32,332 nt of DNA from Alphaproteobacteria bacterium. GTDB lineage: Bacteria; Pseudomonadota; Alphaproteobacteria; UBA828. Below the pieces are notes generated by a model. The model did not search any database. It saw only the letters and a program-made list of their open reading frames with translations, and was not told where the DNA came from. Shown here in pieces: positions 15,255-29,750 of this stretch. The stretch spans positions 1 to 32,332 of the forward strand of contig JAJDUK010000001.1 in the NCBI GenBank assembly GCA_022826665.1, read 5' to 3'. Both the position numbers and the translations under genes were made by a program. Each line of letters begins with the position of its first letter. Position 1 is the stretch's first letter.

Positions 15255-15767
15255 CGCTATCTCCAAACGACCGTGTCAGCGAACCGCATGGAACTCCACC
15301 CCCGGCGCTCCAACATCGCCAACCAACCAACGCGTCTCCTCCACAGCGACTGCCGGACATCGATCTTGCGCATCCGTCCCGTCGTTGATGCTTCGAGCGC
15401 GCATACCATTCTGTTCGATCAAGCGCATAAGCCTTGTTCCGAGAGTCTCTAATTCGGTAGATTTGTCAATATAAATCGGAGTATTTTGAAAAAATAATAT
15501 AACGATTCCTGAAATACATGAATTTGTTCGTGAGACAAAGCAAAAACTAAAACGCGTGATGCACGGGCATAAGTTCGAAAGTTTGAATGGACCGGAAATC
15601 GTCGCGCTGCCACGGTAGACTGCGCCGAACCAAATTCCGGCGGGGCACCCCACGACCGGAACGCGTCCCCGTTCGGGTCCCTTTCACGCCGGCCGTCGCG
15701 ATAGCCGGGGCGGGCGGGGCAGTGCTATAAGGGCGCGCCCTCGATCCTCGCGCGGCGGGACGGCCCC
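15255..15767. promoter_or_regulatory. Divergent intergenic region between rpiR-type gene and sucC
   Basis: No convincing gene. The part from 15455 to 15590 is AT-rich for this genome and must contain promoter and operator elements. A minus-strand TTGACA (15469 down to 15464) has no good -10 at 16-18 bp. A CTATAA at 15725-15730 is a possible -10 for sucC without a clear -35. I cannot assign sites with confidence. Confidence 0.35.
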
Positions 15768-16937
15768 ATGAACCTCCACGAATATCAGGCCAAGCAGGTG
15801 CTGGCAGGGTTCGGCGTGCCGGTGCCGCGCGGCGTGCCGGTGCTTGCGCCAGATGGAATCGAGGCCGCCGTAGACGAGCTCGGCGGCCCGGTCTGGGTGG
15901 TCAAGGCGCAGATTCACGCCGGCGGGCGCGGCAAGGCGGGCGGGGTCAAGGTGTGCAAGGACCGCGACGAGGCGATTGCGGCGGCCAACGGCATGTTCGG
16001 CAAGGTGCTCGTCACCCATCAGACCGGACCGGCGGGGCGCGAGGTGCGCCGAGTCTACCTGGAGGAAGGCGCCGATATCGCCCACGAGTACTACCTTGGC
16101 GCCGTGGTGGACCGGGAGAGCGGGCGCGTCGCGCTGATCGCCTCGCGCGAGGGCGGGGTCGAGATCGAGGCGGTTGCGGCCGAGACCCCGGAGGCGATCG
16201 TGACCGTGCCGGTCGATCCCGCGAGCGGCTTCCAGCCCCACCACGCGCGCAGCCTCGCCTTCGGTCTCGGGCTCTCCGGGGAGGCGGCGAAAGCGGCGGG
16301 CAGACTGGCGCGCGCGGTCTACGATGCGGTGCTCGGCACCGATGCCAGCCTGGTGGAGATCAACCCCCTGATCGAGACGAGCAAAGGCGCACTCGTCGCC
16401 CTCGATGCCAAGGTGAGCATCGACGACAACGCGCTCTATCGGCAACGGGAGATTGCCGAACTGCGCGATCCGGACGAGGAAGACCCGGCCGAGCGCGCCG
16501 CCGGCGAGCACGGGCTGAGCTACGTCAAGCTCGACGGCAACATCGGCTGTATGGTCAACGGCGCGGGCCTCGCCATGGCGACGATGGACATCATCAAGCT
16601 GCATGGCGCTGAGCCCGCCAACTTTCTCGATGTCGGCGGCGGCGCCACCCGCGAGCGGGTCACCGAGGCCTTCAAGATCATCCTCTCCGACCCCAACGTG
16701 CGCGGCATCCTGGTCAACATCTTCGGTGGCATCATGCGCTGCGACGTGATCGCCGAAGGCATCGTCGCCGCCGCGCGGGAAGTCGCGCTCGAACTCCCCC
16801 TTGTGGTCCGGCTGGAGGGCACCAATGTGGAGAAGGGCAAGGCGATCCTGGATGGCGCAGGGATCGACCTGATCGCGGCCGACGACCTCGGCGATGCGGC
16901 GGCAAAGGTGGTCCAGGCAATAGGGCGAGCGGGCTGA
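15768..16937 (+). CDS. sucC: Succinyl-CoA synthetase (ADP-forming) subunit beta
   Basis: 389 residues, the standard length. With SucD it converts succinyl-CoA + ADP (or GDP) + Pi to succinate + ATP (or GTP) + CoA in the TCA cycle. It opens with [20 protein letters not shown], the family signature, followed by the ATP-grasp core ([19 protein letters not shown]) and VEINPLI. The C-terminal ligase domain has [14 protein letters not shown] and [13 protein letters not shown], which contacts the phosphohistidine loop. It is the first gene of the five-gene cluster. Its TGA shares one base with the sucD ATG, so translation is probably coupled. Confidence 0.97.
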   Translation: MNLHEYQAKQVLAGFGVPVPRGVPVLAPDGIEAAVDELGGPVWVVKAQIHAGGRGKAGGVKVCKDRDEAIAAANGMFGKVLVTHQTGPAGREVRRVYLEEGADIAHEYYLGAVVDRESGRVALIASREGGVEIEAVAAETPEAIVTVPVDPASGFQPHHARSLAFGLGLSGEAAKAAGRLARAVYDAVLGTDASLVEINPLIETSKGALVALDAKVSIDDNALYRQREIAELRDPDEEDPAERAAGEHGLSYVKLDGNIGCMVNGAGLAMATMDIIKLHGAEPANFLDVGGGATRERVTEAFKIILSDPNVRGILVNIFGGIMRCDVIAEGIVAAAREVALELPLVVRLEGTNVEKGKAILDGAGIDLIAADDLGDAAAKVVQAIGRAG

Positions 16938-17832
16938 TGGCGGTCCTCGTCGATCGCGACACACGGGTGATCTGCCAGGGCCTCACCGGCGCCCAGGGCA
17001 CCTTCCACTCGGAGCAGGCGATCGCCTACGGCACGCGCATGGTGGGTGGCGTCACCCCCGGCAAGGGCGGCGGCACCCACCTCGACCTGCCGGTGTTCGA
17101 CACCGTGGCGGAGGCCCGCGCCGCCACCGGCGCCGACGCCTCGGTGATCTACGTGCCGGCGCCCTTCGCGGCGGACGCAATCCTGGAGGCCATCGACGCC
17201 GGGATCGGCCTCGTGGTCTGCATCACCGAGGGCATCCCGGTGCTCGACATGGTGCGGGTCAGGCGGGCGCTCGTCGGCTCGGGGACCCGCCTCATCGGCC
17301 CCAACTGCCCCGGCGTCATCACGCCTGACGAATGCAAGATCGGCATCATGCCGGGCCACATCCACCGGCGCGGCCGGGTCGGCATCGTCTCGCGCTCCGG
17401 CACGCTCACCTACGAGGCGGTGGGGCAGACCACCGCTGCAGGATTGGGTCAATCGACCTGCATCGGCATCGGCGGCGATCCGGTCGCCGGCACCGACTTC
17501 ATCGACTGCCTCGCCCTCTTCGCGCGCGACGACGAGACCGAAGCCATCGTCATGATCGGCGAGATCGGCGGCAGCGCGGAGGAGAAGGCCGCCGACTTCG
17601 TGCGTGCCGAAAAACTCGCCAAGCCCATCGTCGGCTTCATCGCAGGGCTCACGGCGCCGCCCGGCCGGCGCATGGGCCATGCCGGGGCCATCATCTCGGG
17701 CGGCAAGGGCGGCGCCCAGGACAAGATCGAGGCCATGCGCAGTGCCGGCATCACGGTGACGGAATCGCCGGCGGCCATCGGCACCACGGTGCTCGACGTG
17801 CTGAACGGCCGCCGCCGCGCAGGGCACGCGGC

Positions 17833-17836
<4 letters not shown>
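16937..17836 (+). CDS. sucD: Succinyl-CoA synthetase subunit alpha
   Basis: 299 residues. This is the CoA-binding subunit that carries the phosphorylated histidine. The N-terminal Rossmann-like CoA-binding domain starts [20 protein letters not shown]. The middle contains [10 protein letters not shown], and the active-site His is H248 in [15 protein letters not shown]. It overlaps sucC by one base at its start and overlaps sucA by four bases at its end (ATGA). The alpha-beta partners are therefore made in equal amounts from one message. Confidence 0.97.
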
Positions 17837-21974
<4,138 letters not shown>

Positions 21975-21998
21975 TCCCCATGTCCGGCCGGAGCCGCC

Positions 21999-23400
<1,402 letters not shown>

Positions 23401-23402
<2 letters not shown>

Positions 23403-23439
23403 AGCGTTTCCGTTTCACACGAAAACGCTCTAGAATTTT
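23401..23439 (+). terminator. Terminator-like hairpin after lpd
   Basis: AGAGCGTTT (23401-23409) pairs with AAACGCTCT (23423-23431), followed by AGAATTTTG. The stem overlaps the lpd stop codon. Similar AGAGCGTTTCCGTTT elements recur in alphaproteobacterial intergenic regions, so it may be both a repeat element and the operon terminator. Confidence 0.65.
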
Positions 23440-23452
23440 GTCGCTCACGGCA

Positions 23453-23543
23453 GCCGGCCTACGGCCGGCGCCTCCGCGAGGGCGCCGCATAAGCGGCGGG
23501 CCGCAGTCGCGGCCTGTCGCGAGTTCGTCACGAACGAACTCGC
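23453..23543. repeat. Run of three further hairpins between lpd and the hyuB-type gene
   Basis: GCCGGCC/GGCCGGC (23453-23469), GGCGCC/GGCGCC (23467-23486) and GCGAGTTCGT/ACGAACTCGC (23519-23543, 10-bp stem, 5-nt loop) follow the terminator without any gene between. This looks like a composite repetitive extragenic element. Confidence 0.5.
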
Positions 23544-23575
23544 TCCGGGCGAGTTTTAGGGGAGCAGATTGAGAC

Positions 23576-25915
23576 ATGAATACCGGCCCACAGGTCGCAA
23601 CCATGCGGCGCATCAGCGAGATGACGGAGACCAGCTTCGACGGCGTGGCCAAGCCCTACGTCCCGCCGCGCGAGCTCAGCATCTCCGACAAGCTCACCCT
23701 CCACCGCGACTGGGAGACCCAAATCGATCCCGTCACCTACGAGGTGATTCGCCACAATCTCTGGAACATCAACGAGGAGCACGGCGCCACGATCCAGCGC
23801 ATCTCCGGCTCGCCGGTCGCGATCTACGCGCTCGACCTCAACCCCTCGATCCTCACCGAGGACGCCGAGTTCGTCTATTTCGGCCCCTACATGCAGTACA
23901 TGTCGGGCGTCACCGACACGCAGGTGAAGTGGATTCTGGAGAACCGCAGCGACAATCCCGGCATCCGCGAGGGCGACATGTTCCTCGCCAACGACCCCTG
24001 GGTCGGCGCCGCGCACCAGATGGACGTGATGGTGATTTGCCCGGTGTTCTGGGAGGGCGAGCTCTTCTGCTGGATCACCAACTGCCTGCATCAGTACGAC
24101 ATCGGCGGCATCACGCCGGGGAGCTTCTGCCCCGCTGCCGAGAGCGCCTTCGACGAAGGGATTCTCATCCCGCCGGTGAAGATCGTCGAGAACGACGTGG
24201 TCCGCCGCGATATCGAGGAGCTTTACCTGCGCTCCTCGCGCAAGCCCGAGATGGTGGCGCTTGATTTCCGCGCGCAGCTCGCCGGCAACATGAGCGCGCG
24301 GGAGCGCTTGCTGCAGCTCGTCCGCCGCTATGGGCCGCGCACGGTCAAGGGCGTGATGAAGCGCATCATCGACAATGCCGAGACCGCCTTCCTCGCCAAG
24401 CTGGAGCGCTTGCCCGACGGCGCCTGGAGCGACCGCACCTATGTCGAGGCCTGCCGGCCGGGGGACCGGCGCACCCACCGGGTCCAGATCACCGTCACCA
24501 AGAAGGGCAGCCGGCTGATCTTCGACAACGACGGCACCGCGCCGCAGGACGGCGCCATGAACGCGACCTATTCTGGCTGGCGCGGCTCGGTCATGGTGGC
24601 GATCAACGAGCTGCTCGCGTGGGACCAGTATTTCGCGGTGGGCGGCGCGCTCAGGCACATCGACTTCGACCCGACGGCAGGCACGCTCAACTGCGCGGAC
24701 TTCCCGGCCAGCGTCTCGACAGCGCCCACCCAGTCCATGGAGATATCGCTCTACCCCGCCTACAACGCGATCTCCAAGATGCTCTTCTCGGACAAAGAGC
24801 TGCGCGGCGACATCATGGGCATCGGCGGCACCAGCCAGTGGCCGGCGACGCTCTTCCGCGGCATCGACCAGTGGGGCGAGCGCTACGGCTACCTGTTGAT
24901 CGACCCCATCGGCGGCTCCATCGGCGCCTTCGCCCACGCCGACGGCATCAACACCGGCGGCCAGGCGCGCACGCCGATCTGCCAGCTCCCCAACGTGGAG
25001 CACAACGAGCAGAACTTCCCGCTGCTCGTGCTCTACCGCAAGGAGCTGCCGGATTCCGGCGGCGCCGGTCGGTACCGCGGCGGGCTTTCCGCCGAGACCT
25101 GCTTCATCCCCCACAACACCGAGCGCATCACCCAGGACACGCTGTCGTCCGGCAACGCGACACCCACCTCGACGGGGATGATGGGGGGCTTCCCGTCCAC
25201 CACCAACGCTTACCAGTTCATCCGCGAGAGCGACATCCTGGAGCGCATGGCCGAGAGCCGCCTGATCGACGACTATTCGCAGGTCTCAGGCCGGCCCGAG
25301 CATCTGGAGCTCAGGCAGGAGAACTTCGACCAGCACCCGGCGGATGTATACGCGGTGCGCTGGTCCGGCGGCGGCGGCTTTGGCGATCCCATGCGGCGCG
25401 ATCCCGCGAAGATCCAGCACGACCTCCTGCACCAGAACGTCACGCCGGACGCCGCGCGGGCGATCTTCGGCGCCGTGCTGGGCGAGGACGACACCACCGT
25501 CGATGTCGAAGCGACCGCGCGTAACCGCGCCGCCATCAAGGCCGATCGGCTCGCGCGCCTCACCAATGGCGCGACGCCTCAGCCTGAGCGCAACGGCGAC
25601 CTCCGCCTGCGTGCGACCGATTCCCTCGACGTGCGCGAGGATGCTTCAGGCGCCTATTGGGCCTGTGGCGACTGCGGGACGTCGCTCGGCCCGCTCGATG
25701 CCAACTACAAGGACGCCTGCCTGCAGGACGTGCGGCCGGTCTCGGAGTCGAACCCGCTGATCGGCGATCCTTCTCTCTTCGTCGACGATCCCGTCGAGTT
25801 CCGGCTGTTCTGCTGCCCCGGCTGCGGCGCGCAGATCGAGAACGAGATCGCCGTCGCCACCGATCCGATCCTGCGCGACATTTCGATCGCCATCCCGGCC
25901 GCACACGATGGCTGA
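23576..25915 (+). CDS. HyuB/acetone carboxylase alpha-like protein with C-terminal zinc-ribbon domain
   Basis: 779 residues. The body (about 40-620) belongs to the hydantoinase B/oxoprolinase family, close to acetone/acetophenone carboxylase alpha subunits: DPVTYEVIRHNLWNINEEHG, then GDMFLANDPWVGAAHQMD, SGGAGRYRGGLSAE and SGGGGFGDP. Residues ~690-779 carry C697-x2-C700 and C746/C747-x2-C750 around a spacer (DACLQDVRP). This resembles the separate small gamma subunit of acetone carboxylase and probably binds a metal. Family members couple ATP use, normally with a HyuA-type partner, to carboxylation or ring opening. No HyuA gene lies in the window. The start at 23576 has GGGGAG about 12 nt upstream; later ATGs at 23602 or 23621 are possible. 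It overlaps the aminotransferase by 8 nt, so the two are co-translated. The substrate is unknown. Confidence 0.85.
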   Translation: MNTGPQVATMRRISEMTETSFDGVAKPYVPPRELSISDKLTLHRDWETQIDPVTYEVIRHNLWNINEEHGATIQRISGSPVAIYALDLNPSILTEDAEFVYFGPYMQYMSGVTDTQVKWILENRSDNPGIREGDMFLANDPWVGAAHQMDVMVICPVFWEGELFCWITNCLHQYDIGGITPGSFCPAAESAFDEGILIPPVKIVENDVVRRDIEELYLRSSRKPEMVALDFRAQLAGNMSARERLLQLVRRYGPRTVKGVMKRIIDNAETAFLAKLERLPDGAWSDRTYVEACRPGDRRTHRVQITVTKKGSRLIFDNDGTAPQDGAMNATYSGWRGSVMVAINELLAWDQYFAVGGALRHIDFDPTAGTLNCADFPASVSTAPTQSMEISLYPAYNAISKMLFSDKELRGDIMGIGGTSQWPATLFRGIDQWGERYGYLLIDPIGGSIGAFAHADGINTGGQARTPICQLPNVEHNEQNFPLLVLYRKELPDSGGAGRYRGGLSAETCFIPHNTERITQDTLSSGNATPTSTGMMGGFPSTTNAYQFIRESDILERMAESRLIDDYSQVSGRPEHLELRQENFDQHPADVYAVRWSGGGGFGDPMRRDPAKIQHDLLHQNVTPDAARAIFGAVLGEDDTTVDVEATARNRAAIKADRLARLTNGATPQPERNGDLRLRATDSLDVREDASGAYWACGDCGTSLGPLDANYKDACLQDVRPVSESNPLIGDPSLFVDDPVEFRLFCCPGCGAQIENEIAVATDPILRDISIAIPAAHDG

Positions 25916-27299
25916 CGCTCTGCCCTCTCACGCGCCCTCCAATGCGCACGCCGAACTGATGGCGCGGGATGCCGCGCGCGTCTACGGCTGGCGATACCAG
26001 CCCGCAATCCAGTTCGAGCGCGGCGAAGGCATCTGGCTCTACGACGTCGACGGCAAGCGCTATTACGACCTGACCGCCGGCATGATGTGCAACGTGCTCG
26101 GCCACTGCCACCCCGAGCTGGTGGAGGTCATGCGCGCGGAGGCCGGCAAGCTCTGGCACGAGAACTCGTGGTACTCCAACCCCCATCTCGTGCGCTTCGC
26201 CGAGCGCATCGCCTCCACCCTGCCCGACGGCCTCGAGGTCGTGAACTTTGCGGTCACGGGCTCGGAGGCGAACGAGGTCGCCATGCGCATGGCGCTCGCG
26301 GTCACCGGCAAGCACGACATCCTCTCGGTGATCCGGGGCCTTCACGGCGGCAGCCTCGCGGTCGAATCCGTGACCACCATCGGCGGCGCCCGGCGGCGCC
26401 ATCTCGGGCCCCTGCTGGCGCCCGCCAACGCGCCCGCGATCTACGCGCCCTTCTGCTACCGCTGCCCGATCAACCTCGAATACCCCGCCTGCGACGTGGC
26501 CTGCCTCACGCAATCGCGCGAGCTGATCGACCACGTCACCTCGGGCGACATCGCCGCGGTGCTGGCGGAGACCATGCTGGTCGCGGGCGGCATGGTGGTG
26601 CCGCCGCCCGAATGGCTGCCCCGGCTCAAGCAGCTCGCGGAGGCCGAGGGCGCGTTGCTAGTTCTGGACGAGGCCCAGCTCGCGCCGGCGCGCACGGGCA
26701 AGCTCTGGGGCTTCCAGCACTACGACGTGACCCCGGACATCGTCACCTTCGCCAAGGGCATGAGCGCAGGGCTTGCGATCTGCGGCGCGGTGACCACGCG
26801 GGAGATGGCGGAGCAGGCGCGGGGCAAGGCGGGGCTCCCCTGGGCCGGCACCTATTCCGGCGACCCGCTGCCGGCTGCCGTCGCCGACAAGCAGCTGGAG
26901 ATCGTGCTGCGCGACAGGCTGGACGAGCGCGCCGCCGCCATGGGCCAAGTGCTGCGCGCCGCGCTGGAGCGCCTGCGCGACGCCCACGCGGTGATCGGCG
27001 ACGTGCGCGGCCAGGGGCTCTACCAGATGCTCGACATCGTGAGCGACAGGGAGACCCGCACGCCCGACCCCGCCATGGCCGAGCGCATCCGCCTCAATGC
27101 GGCGTTGGGCGGCGTGATCGTGATCTGCGTGAAGAATTTCTTACGCATCTGCCCACCGCTCACCGTGACCGAGGCGGAGATCGAGGCCTTCACCGAGTGC
27201 CTCGACCGCGCCGTCCGCCGCGCGCTGGACGGCCACCCGAAGGACGTGGATTTCCGCGCCTCCAGCTCCCTCGCCATGGGAGGCGTCGCCGCCCAATAG
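25908..27299 (+). CDS. Class-III PLP aminotransferase, dialkylglycine decarboxylase-like
   Basis: 463 residues, fold-type I PLP enzyme. The PLP lysine is K283 in VTFAKGMSAG and the cofactor Asp lies in LVLDEAQ. Overall sequence tracks dialkylglycine decarboxylase: NVLGHCHPELVEV, SGDPLPAAV, IGDVRGQGLY and PPLTVTEAEIE with the preceding Arg of LRICPP. Compared with that enzyme, the Gln of the SGQMS motif (Q52) is M59, the Trp of SWHG (W138) is L145, and the SSGG serine is replaced (VAGG). These residues set the decarboxylation pocket, so simple transamination of another substrate is more likely. A C-x2-C-x8-C-x3-C segment (C183, C186, C195, C199) is also seen in many class-III aminotransferases. 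It overlaps the upstream hyuB-type gene by 8 nt, implying one pathway. Confidence 0.85.
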   Translation: MADALPSHAPSNAHAELMARDAARVYGWRYQPAIQFERGEGIWLYDVDGKRYYDLTAGMMCNVLGHCHPELVEVMRAEAGKLWHENSWYSNPHLVRFAERIASTLPDGLEVVNFAVTGSEANEVAMRMALAVTGKHDILSVIRGLHGGSLAVESVTTIGGARRRHLGPLLAPANAPAIYAPFCYRCPINLEYPACDVACLTQSRELIDHVTSGDIAAVLAETMLVAGGMVVPPPEWLPRLKQLAEAEGALLVLDEAQLAPARTGKLWGFQHYDVTPDIVTFAKGMSAGLAICGAVTTREMAEQARGKAGLPWAGTYSGDPLPAAVADKQLEIVLRDRLDERAAAMGQVLRAALERLRDAHAVIGDVRGQGLYQMLDIVSDRETRTPDPAMAERIRLNAALGGVIVICVKNFLRICPPLTVTEAEIEAFTECLDRAVRRALDGHPKDVDFRASSSLAMGGVAAQ

Positions 27300-27409
27300 T
27301 CCGCGCGACACGCGCCCGGCGCACGTTCCGCGCGACGCAGACCATGACCGTGCCCGGAAAACCGGGCTAAGCTCTGCCCCTAGACCGAACGGGTTGAGAG
27401 ACTGCCGTC

Positions 27410-28816
27410 ATGCGGCCGCTTCGGCCTGCAATAGTGCTGCTTTGCCTCTGTCTGTGGCTCTGCCTCGCCGGCGCAGCAGCGACGCCGGCGCTGGCCGCCG
27501 ACGACGACCTCGACGCGGCGCTTGACCGCGTTATCGCAGTACGCGGGCTCGAGCCCTTTGAGGCGCCGCCGCTGGTGGTTACGCCCAAGTTCCGCCTGGG
27601 CCAGCTGCTCTTCTTCGACCCGATCCTCAGCGGCACGCGGGACGTGGCCTGCGCCACCTGCCACCTGCCGGGCCGCGGCACGTCCGACGGCGTGGCGCTC
27701 TCCTTGGGCGTGCGCGCCGTCGGCCTCGCGGAGCAGCGCCGCGCGCTCGACACCGAGCGGGTACACCCGCGCAACACGATGGATATCTGGAATCGCGGCC
27801 ACCCGAGCGTGCGCAACATGTTCTGGGACGGGCGGGTGAGCGAGATCGAGGCACCGGTGAGCCGCTTCCAGACCCCGATGATGGATTACCTGCCGGATGG
27901 GATCGAGAGCGTGCTGGCCGCGCAGGCGCTCTTCCCGCTCGCCGGCGAGGAGGAGATGCTGGGCCTCCCGCACGACCGCTCGGCGCCCGACCTCCCCGGC
28001 GGCCACGGCGACAAGCCCAACGAGATCGCCCAGGCGGCGGCGGGCTTCGACGAGTTCGAGCCGCAGCGCTTCGTCGCGGTCCACGACGCGCTGATGCGCC
28101 GGTTGCTCGGCCAGGCCGGCACGCCGCTCGCCGACTGGCAGATCGCCTACCGCCGGATCATCGCCTCCGCCTATCCCGATATGCTGCTCGGCGCCGTCAC
28201 CATGGGCGACCTCGCCAACGCCCTCGGCCACTTCCAGGAACTCGCCTTCGTCACGCAGGAGACGCCGTGGGACCGCTATCTCGCCGGCGAGAAAGACGCG
28301 CTCGACGCCGCGGCGAAACGCGGCGCGCTGCTCTTCTACGGCAAGGGCCGCTGCGTCGCCTGCCACAGCGGCCCGCTCTTGAGCGACTTCCAGTTCCACT
28401 CCCTCGCCGTGCCCCAGATCGGCCCAGGTATCGACGAAAGCGGCGACGACCGCGGCCGCTACGAGGCAACGCGAATCCCCCGGAACCTGTACCAGTTCCG
28501 CACACCGCCGCTCCGCAACGTCACGCTCACCGCGCCCTATTTCCACAGCGGGGCCGTCAAGAGCCTGGCCGACGCCATCGCTCTCCATCTCGCCCCGCCT
28601 GCCGCGGCGCGAAACGAGTCCGCGGCCGACGCGCTGCGGCGCGAGAGCTTTTCGCCCAAGCTCAGACGCGGCATCGCGCTTACCGAAGACGAGCGCGCGA
28701 GCCTCCTCGCCTTCCTCCACAGCCTGGAGGACGCCCAGGCCGATAGCCGGGCCCTCATCGTCCCCGAGAGCGTGCCGAGCGGCTTGCCCGTGCCAGCGCT
28801 GGACGCCGATGGCTGA
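27410..28816 (+). CDS. Di-haem cytochrome c peroxidase/MauG-type protein
   Basis: 468 residues with a Sec signal peptide (IVLLCLCLWLCLAGAAATPA, cleavage near LAA). Two c-type haem motifs are present: C81-ATCH85 and C315-VACH319, about 230 residues apart, as in bacterial di-haem peroxidases and MauG-like proteins. The segments KFRLGQLLFFDPILSG, RNTMDIWNRGHPSVRNMFWD and TPPLRNVTLTAPYFHSGAV are family signatures. The protein is periplasmic and would reduce peroxide or oxidise a partner protein. The position, 110 bp after the aminotransferase and before aprMBA, does not give a clear role. The ATG at 27410 fits the signal peptide; no strong ribosome site is seen. Confidence 0.9.
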   Translation: MRPLRPAIVLLCLCLWLCLAGAAATPALAADDDLDAALDRVIAVRGLEPFEAPPLVVTPKFRLGQLLFFDPILSGTRDVACATCHLPGRGTSDGVALSLGVRAVGLAEQRRALDTERVHPRNTMDIWNRGHPSVRNMFWDGRVSEIEAPVSRFQTPMMDYLPDGIESVLAAQALFPLAGEEEMLGLPHDRSAPDLPGGHGDKPNEIAQAAAGFDEFEPQRFVAVHDALMRRLLGQAGTPLADWQIAYRRIIASAYPDMLLGAVTMGDLANALGHFQELAFVTQETPWDRYLAGEKDALDAAAKRGALLFYGKGRCVACHSGPLLSDFQFHSLAVPQIGPGIDESGDDRGRYEATRIPRNLYQFRTPPLRNVTLTAPYFHSGAVKSLADAIALHLAPPAAARNESAADALRRESFSPKLRRGIALTEDERASLLAFLHSLEDAQADSRALIVPESVPSGLPVPALDADG

Positions 28817-28832
28817 CCGGCGTACCGGCCTT

Positions 28833-28846
28833 TGTAACCGGTTACA
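28833..28846. promoter_or_regulatory. LacI-family-type operator upstream of aprMBA
   Basis: TGTAACCGGTTACA is a perfect 14-bp palindrome with the central CG typical of LacI/GalR-family operators. It lies 83 bp before the aprM start in the only sizeable gap (28817-28929) before the operon. A partial second half-site TGTTAC occurs at 28856-28861. It probably controls aprMBA; no LacI-type gene is in the window. Confidence 0.6.
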
Positions 28847-28929
28847 TGGGATATATGTTACCCTTCCACCGGATGAATCGATACAGTCGCGCCCGGCGTT
28901 GAACGGAACAGGCCGACCGGGGGAATAAC

Positions 28930-29706
28930 GTGTTCACCAGTAATCCCTTTGCCGTGCTTTCGGAGTCCATACCGTCCTCCGCGATACAGGCCTACGTGGG
29001 TGTCATGATCGCGTTGGTCGTGGCCGGCACCCTGTTCGACGTCTGGCACAAGGGGAGCGCCGCCTATTTCTTCGCAAGTTGGCGGAACTCACGGGGCAAG
29101 GGCACGCAGCGCGTCGGCGGCGGGAAAATACTGTCGCTGGCGATCCAGACCGCCTTGGTGGAGGTCCTGACCTCTGCCGAATTCGGTCTCGGGCGCCGCC
29201 GGGTTGCCCACCTGCTGACCATGTACGGCTTCCTGCTCTACGTCGTGACCACCGTTGTCATGGTGTTCTGCCCCGCCGCGGCGACGCCCGCCGTCCTGCC
29301 CCAGTTGTGGATCGCGGGCGCCTTGCTGGTCTGCCTCGGCGGCTACTGGTTCTGGTTCTTCATCCGGGTCGACGTGTCGGCCGAGGGCCACACACCCTTC
29401 CGCATCATGCGCGCCGACCTGTTCGTCCTCTCGCTTCTCGCCACCACGTCCCTGGGGCTGATCTGGGCCGCGCTGCAGTCGGTCGAGAGCTGGGGGACGT
29501 ACATCGTTCTCGTCCTCTACCTCATCGCCACGACGGTGCTGTTCGGCTCCGTTCCGTGGTCAAAGTTCTCGCACATGTTCTTCAAGCCGGCGGCGGCCTT
29601 CGAGAAGCGGGTCTCGGAGGCGGCCGGTTCGCGGAGCAACCTGCCGGCCCCCGCCGACGAGCCCGAAACGCTCGGCATTGCCCGCGAACGCCCCCGCCAC
29701 TACTGA
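28930..29706 (+). CDS. aprM: APS reductase-associated membrane anchor AprM
   Basis: 258 residues, GTG start. Five hydrophobic helices are visible at about residues 20-38, 93-113, 124-145, 163-182 and 190-208. The soluble C-terminal tail is Pro/Ala-rich. Conserved-looking histidines near helix ends (H40, H94, H215) could hold haem, as in related electron-transfer subunits, but this is inference. It is directly upstream of aprBA, the gene order of sulfur-oxidising bacteria where AprM tethers APS reductase to the membrane and links it to the quinone pool. By sequence alone it is a generic membrane protein; the context makes the call. The gap to aprB is 44 nt. Confidence 0.8.
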   Translation: MFTSNPFAVLSESIPSSAIQAYVGVMIALVVAGTLFDVWHKGSAAYFFASWRNSRGKGTQRVGGGKILSLAIQTALVEVLTSAEFGLGRRRVAHLLTMYGFLLYVVTTVVMVFCPAAATPAVLPQLWIAGALLVCLGGYWFWFFIRVDVSAEGHTPFRIMRADLFVLSLLATTSLGLIWAALQSVESWGTYIVLVLYLIATTVLFGSVPWSKFSHMFFKPAAAFEKRVSEAAGSRSNLPAPADEPETLGIARERPRHY

Positions 29707-29750
29707 TCGGCCCACCATCGGTCTTCGATTAGAGGAGAGTACCGAACCCC

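Noticed and set aside
15464-15469. TTGACA on the minus strand as the -35 of the RpiR-type gene
   Set aside because: No acceptable -10 at 16-18 bp; left unassigned.
15276-15653. 125-codon minus-strand frame upstream of the RpiR-type gene
   Set aside because: No recognisable domain, crosses the AT-rich promoter region, and has no convincing ribosome site.
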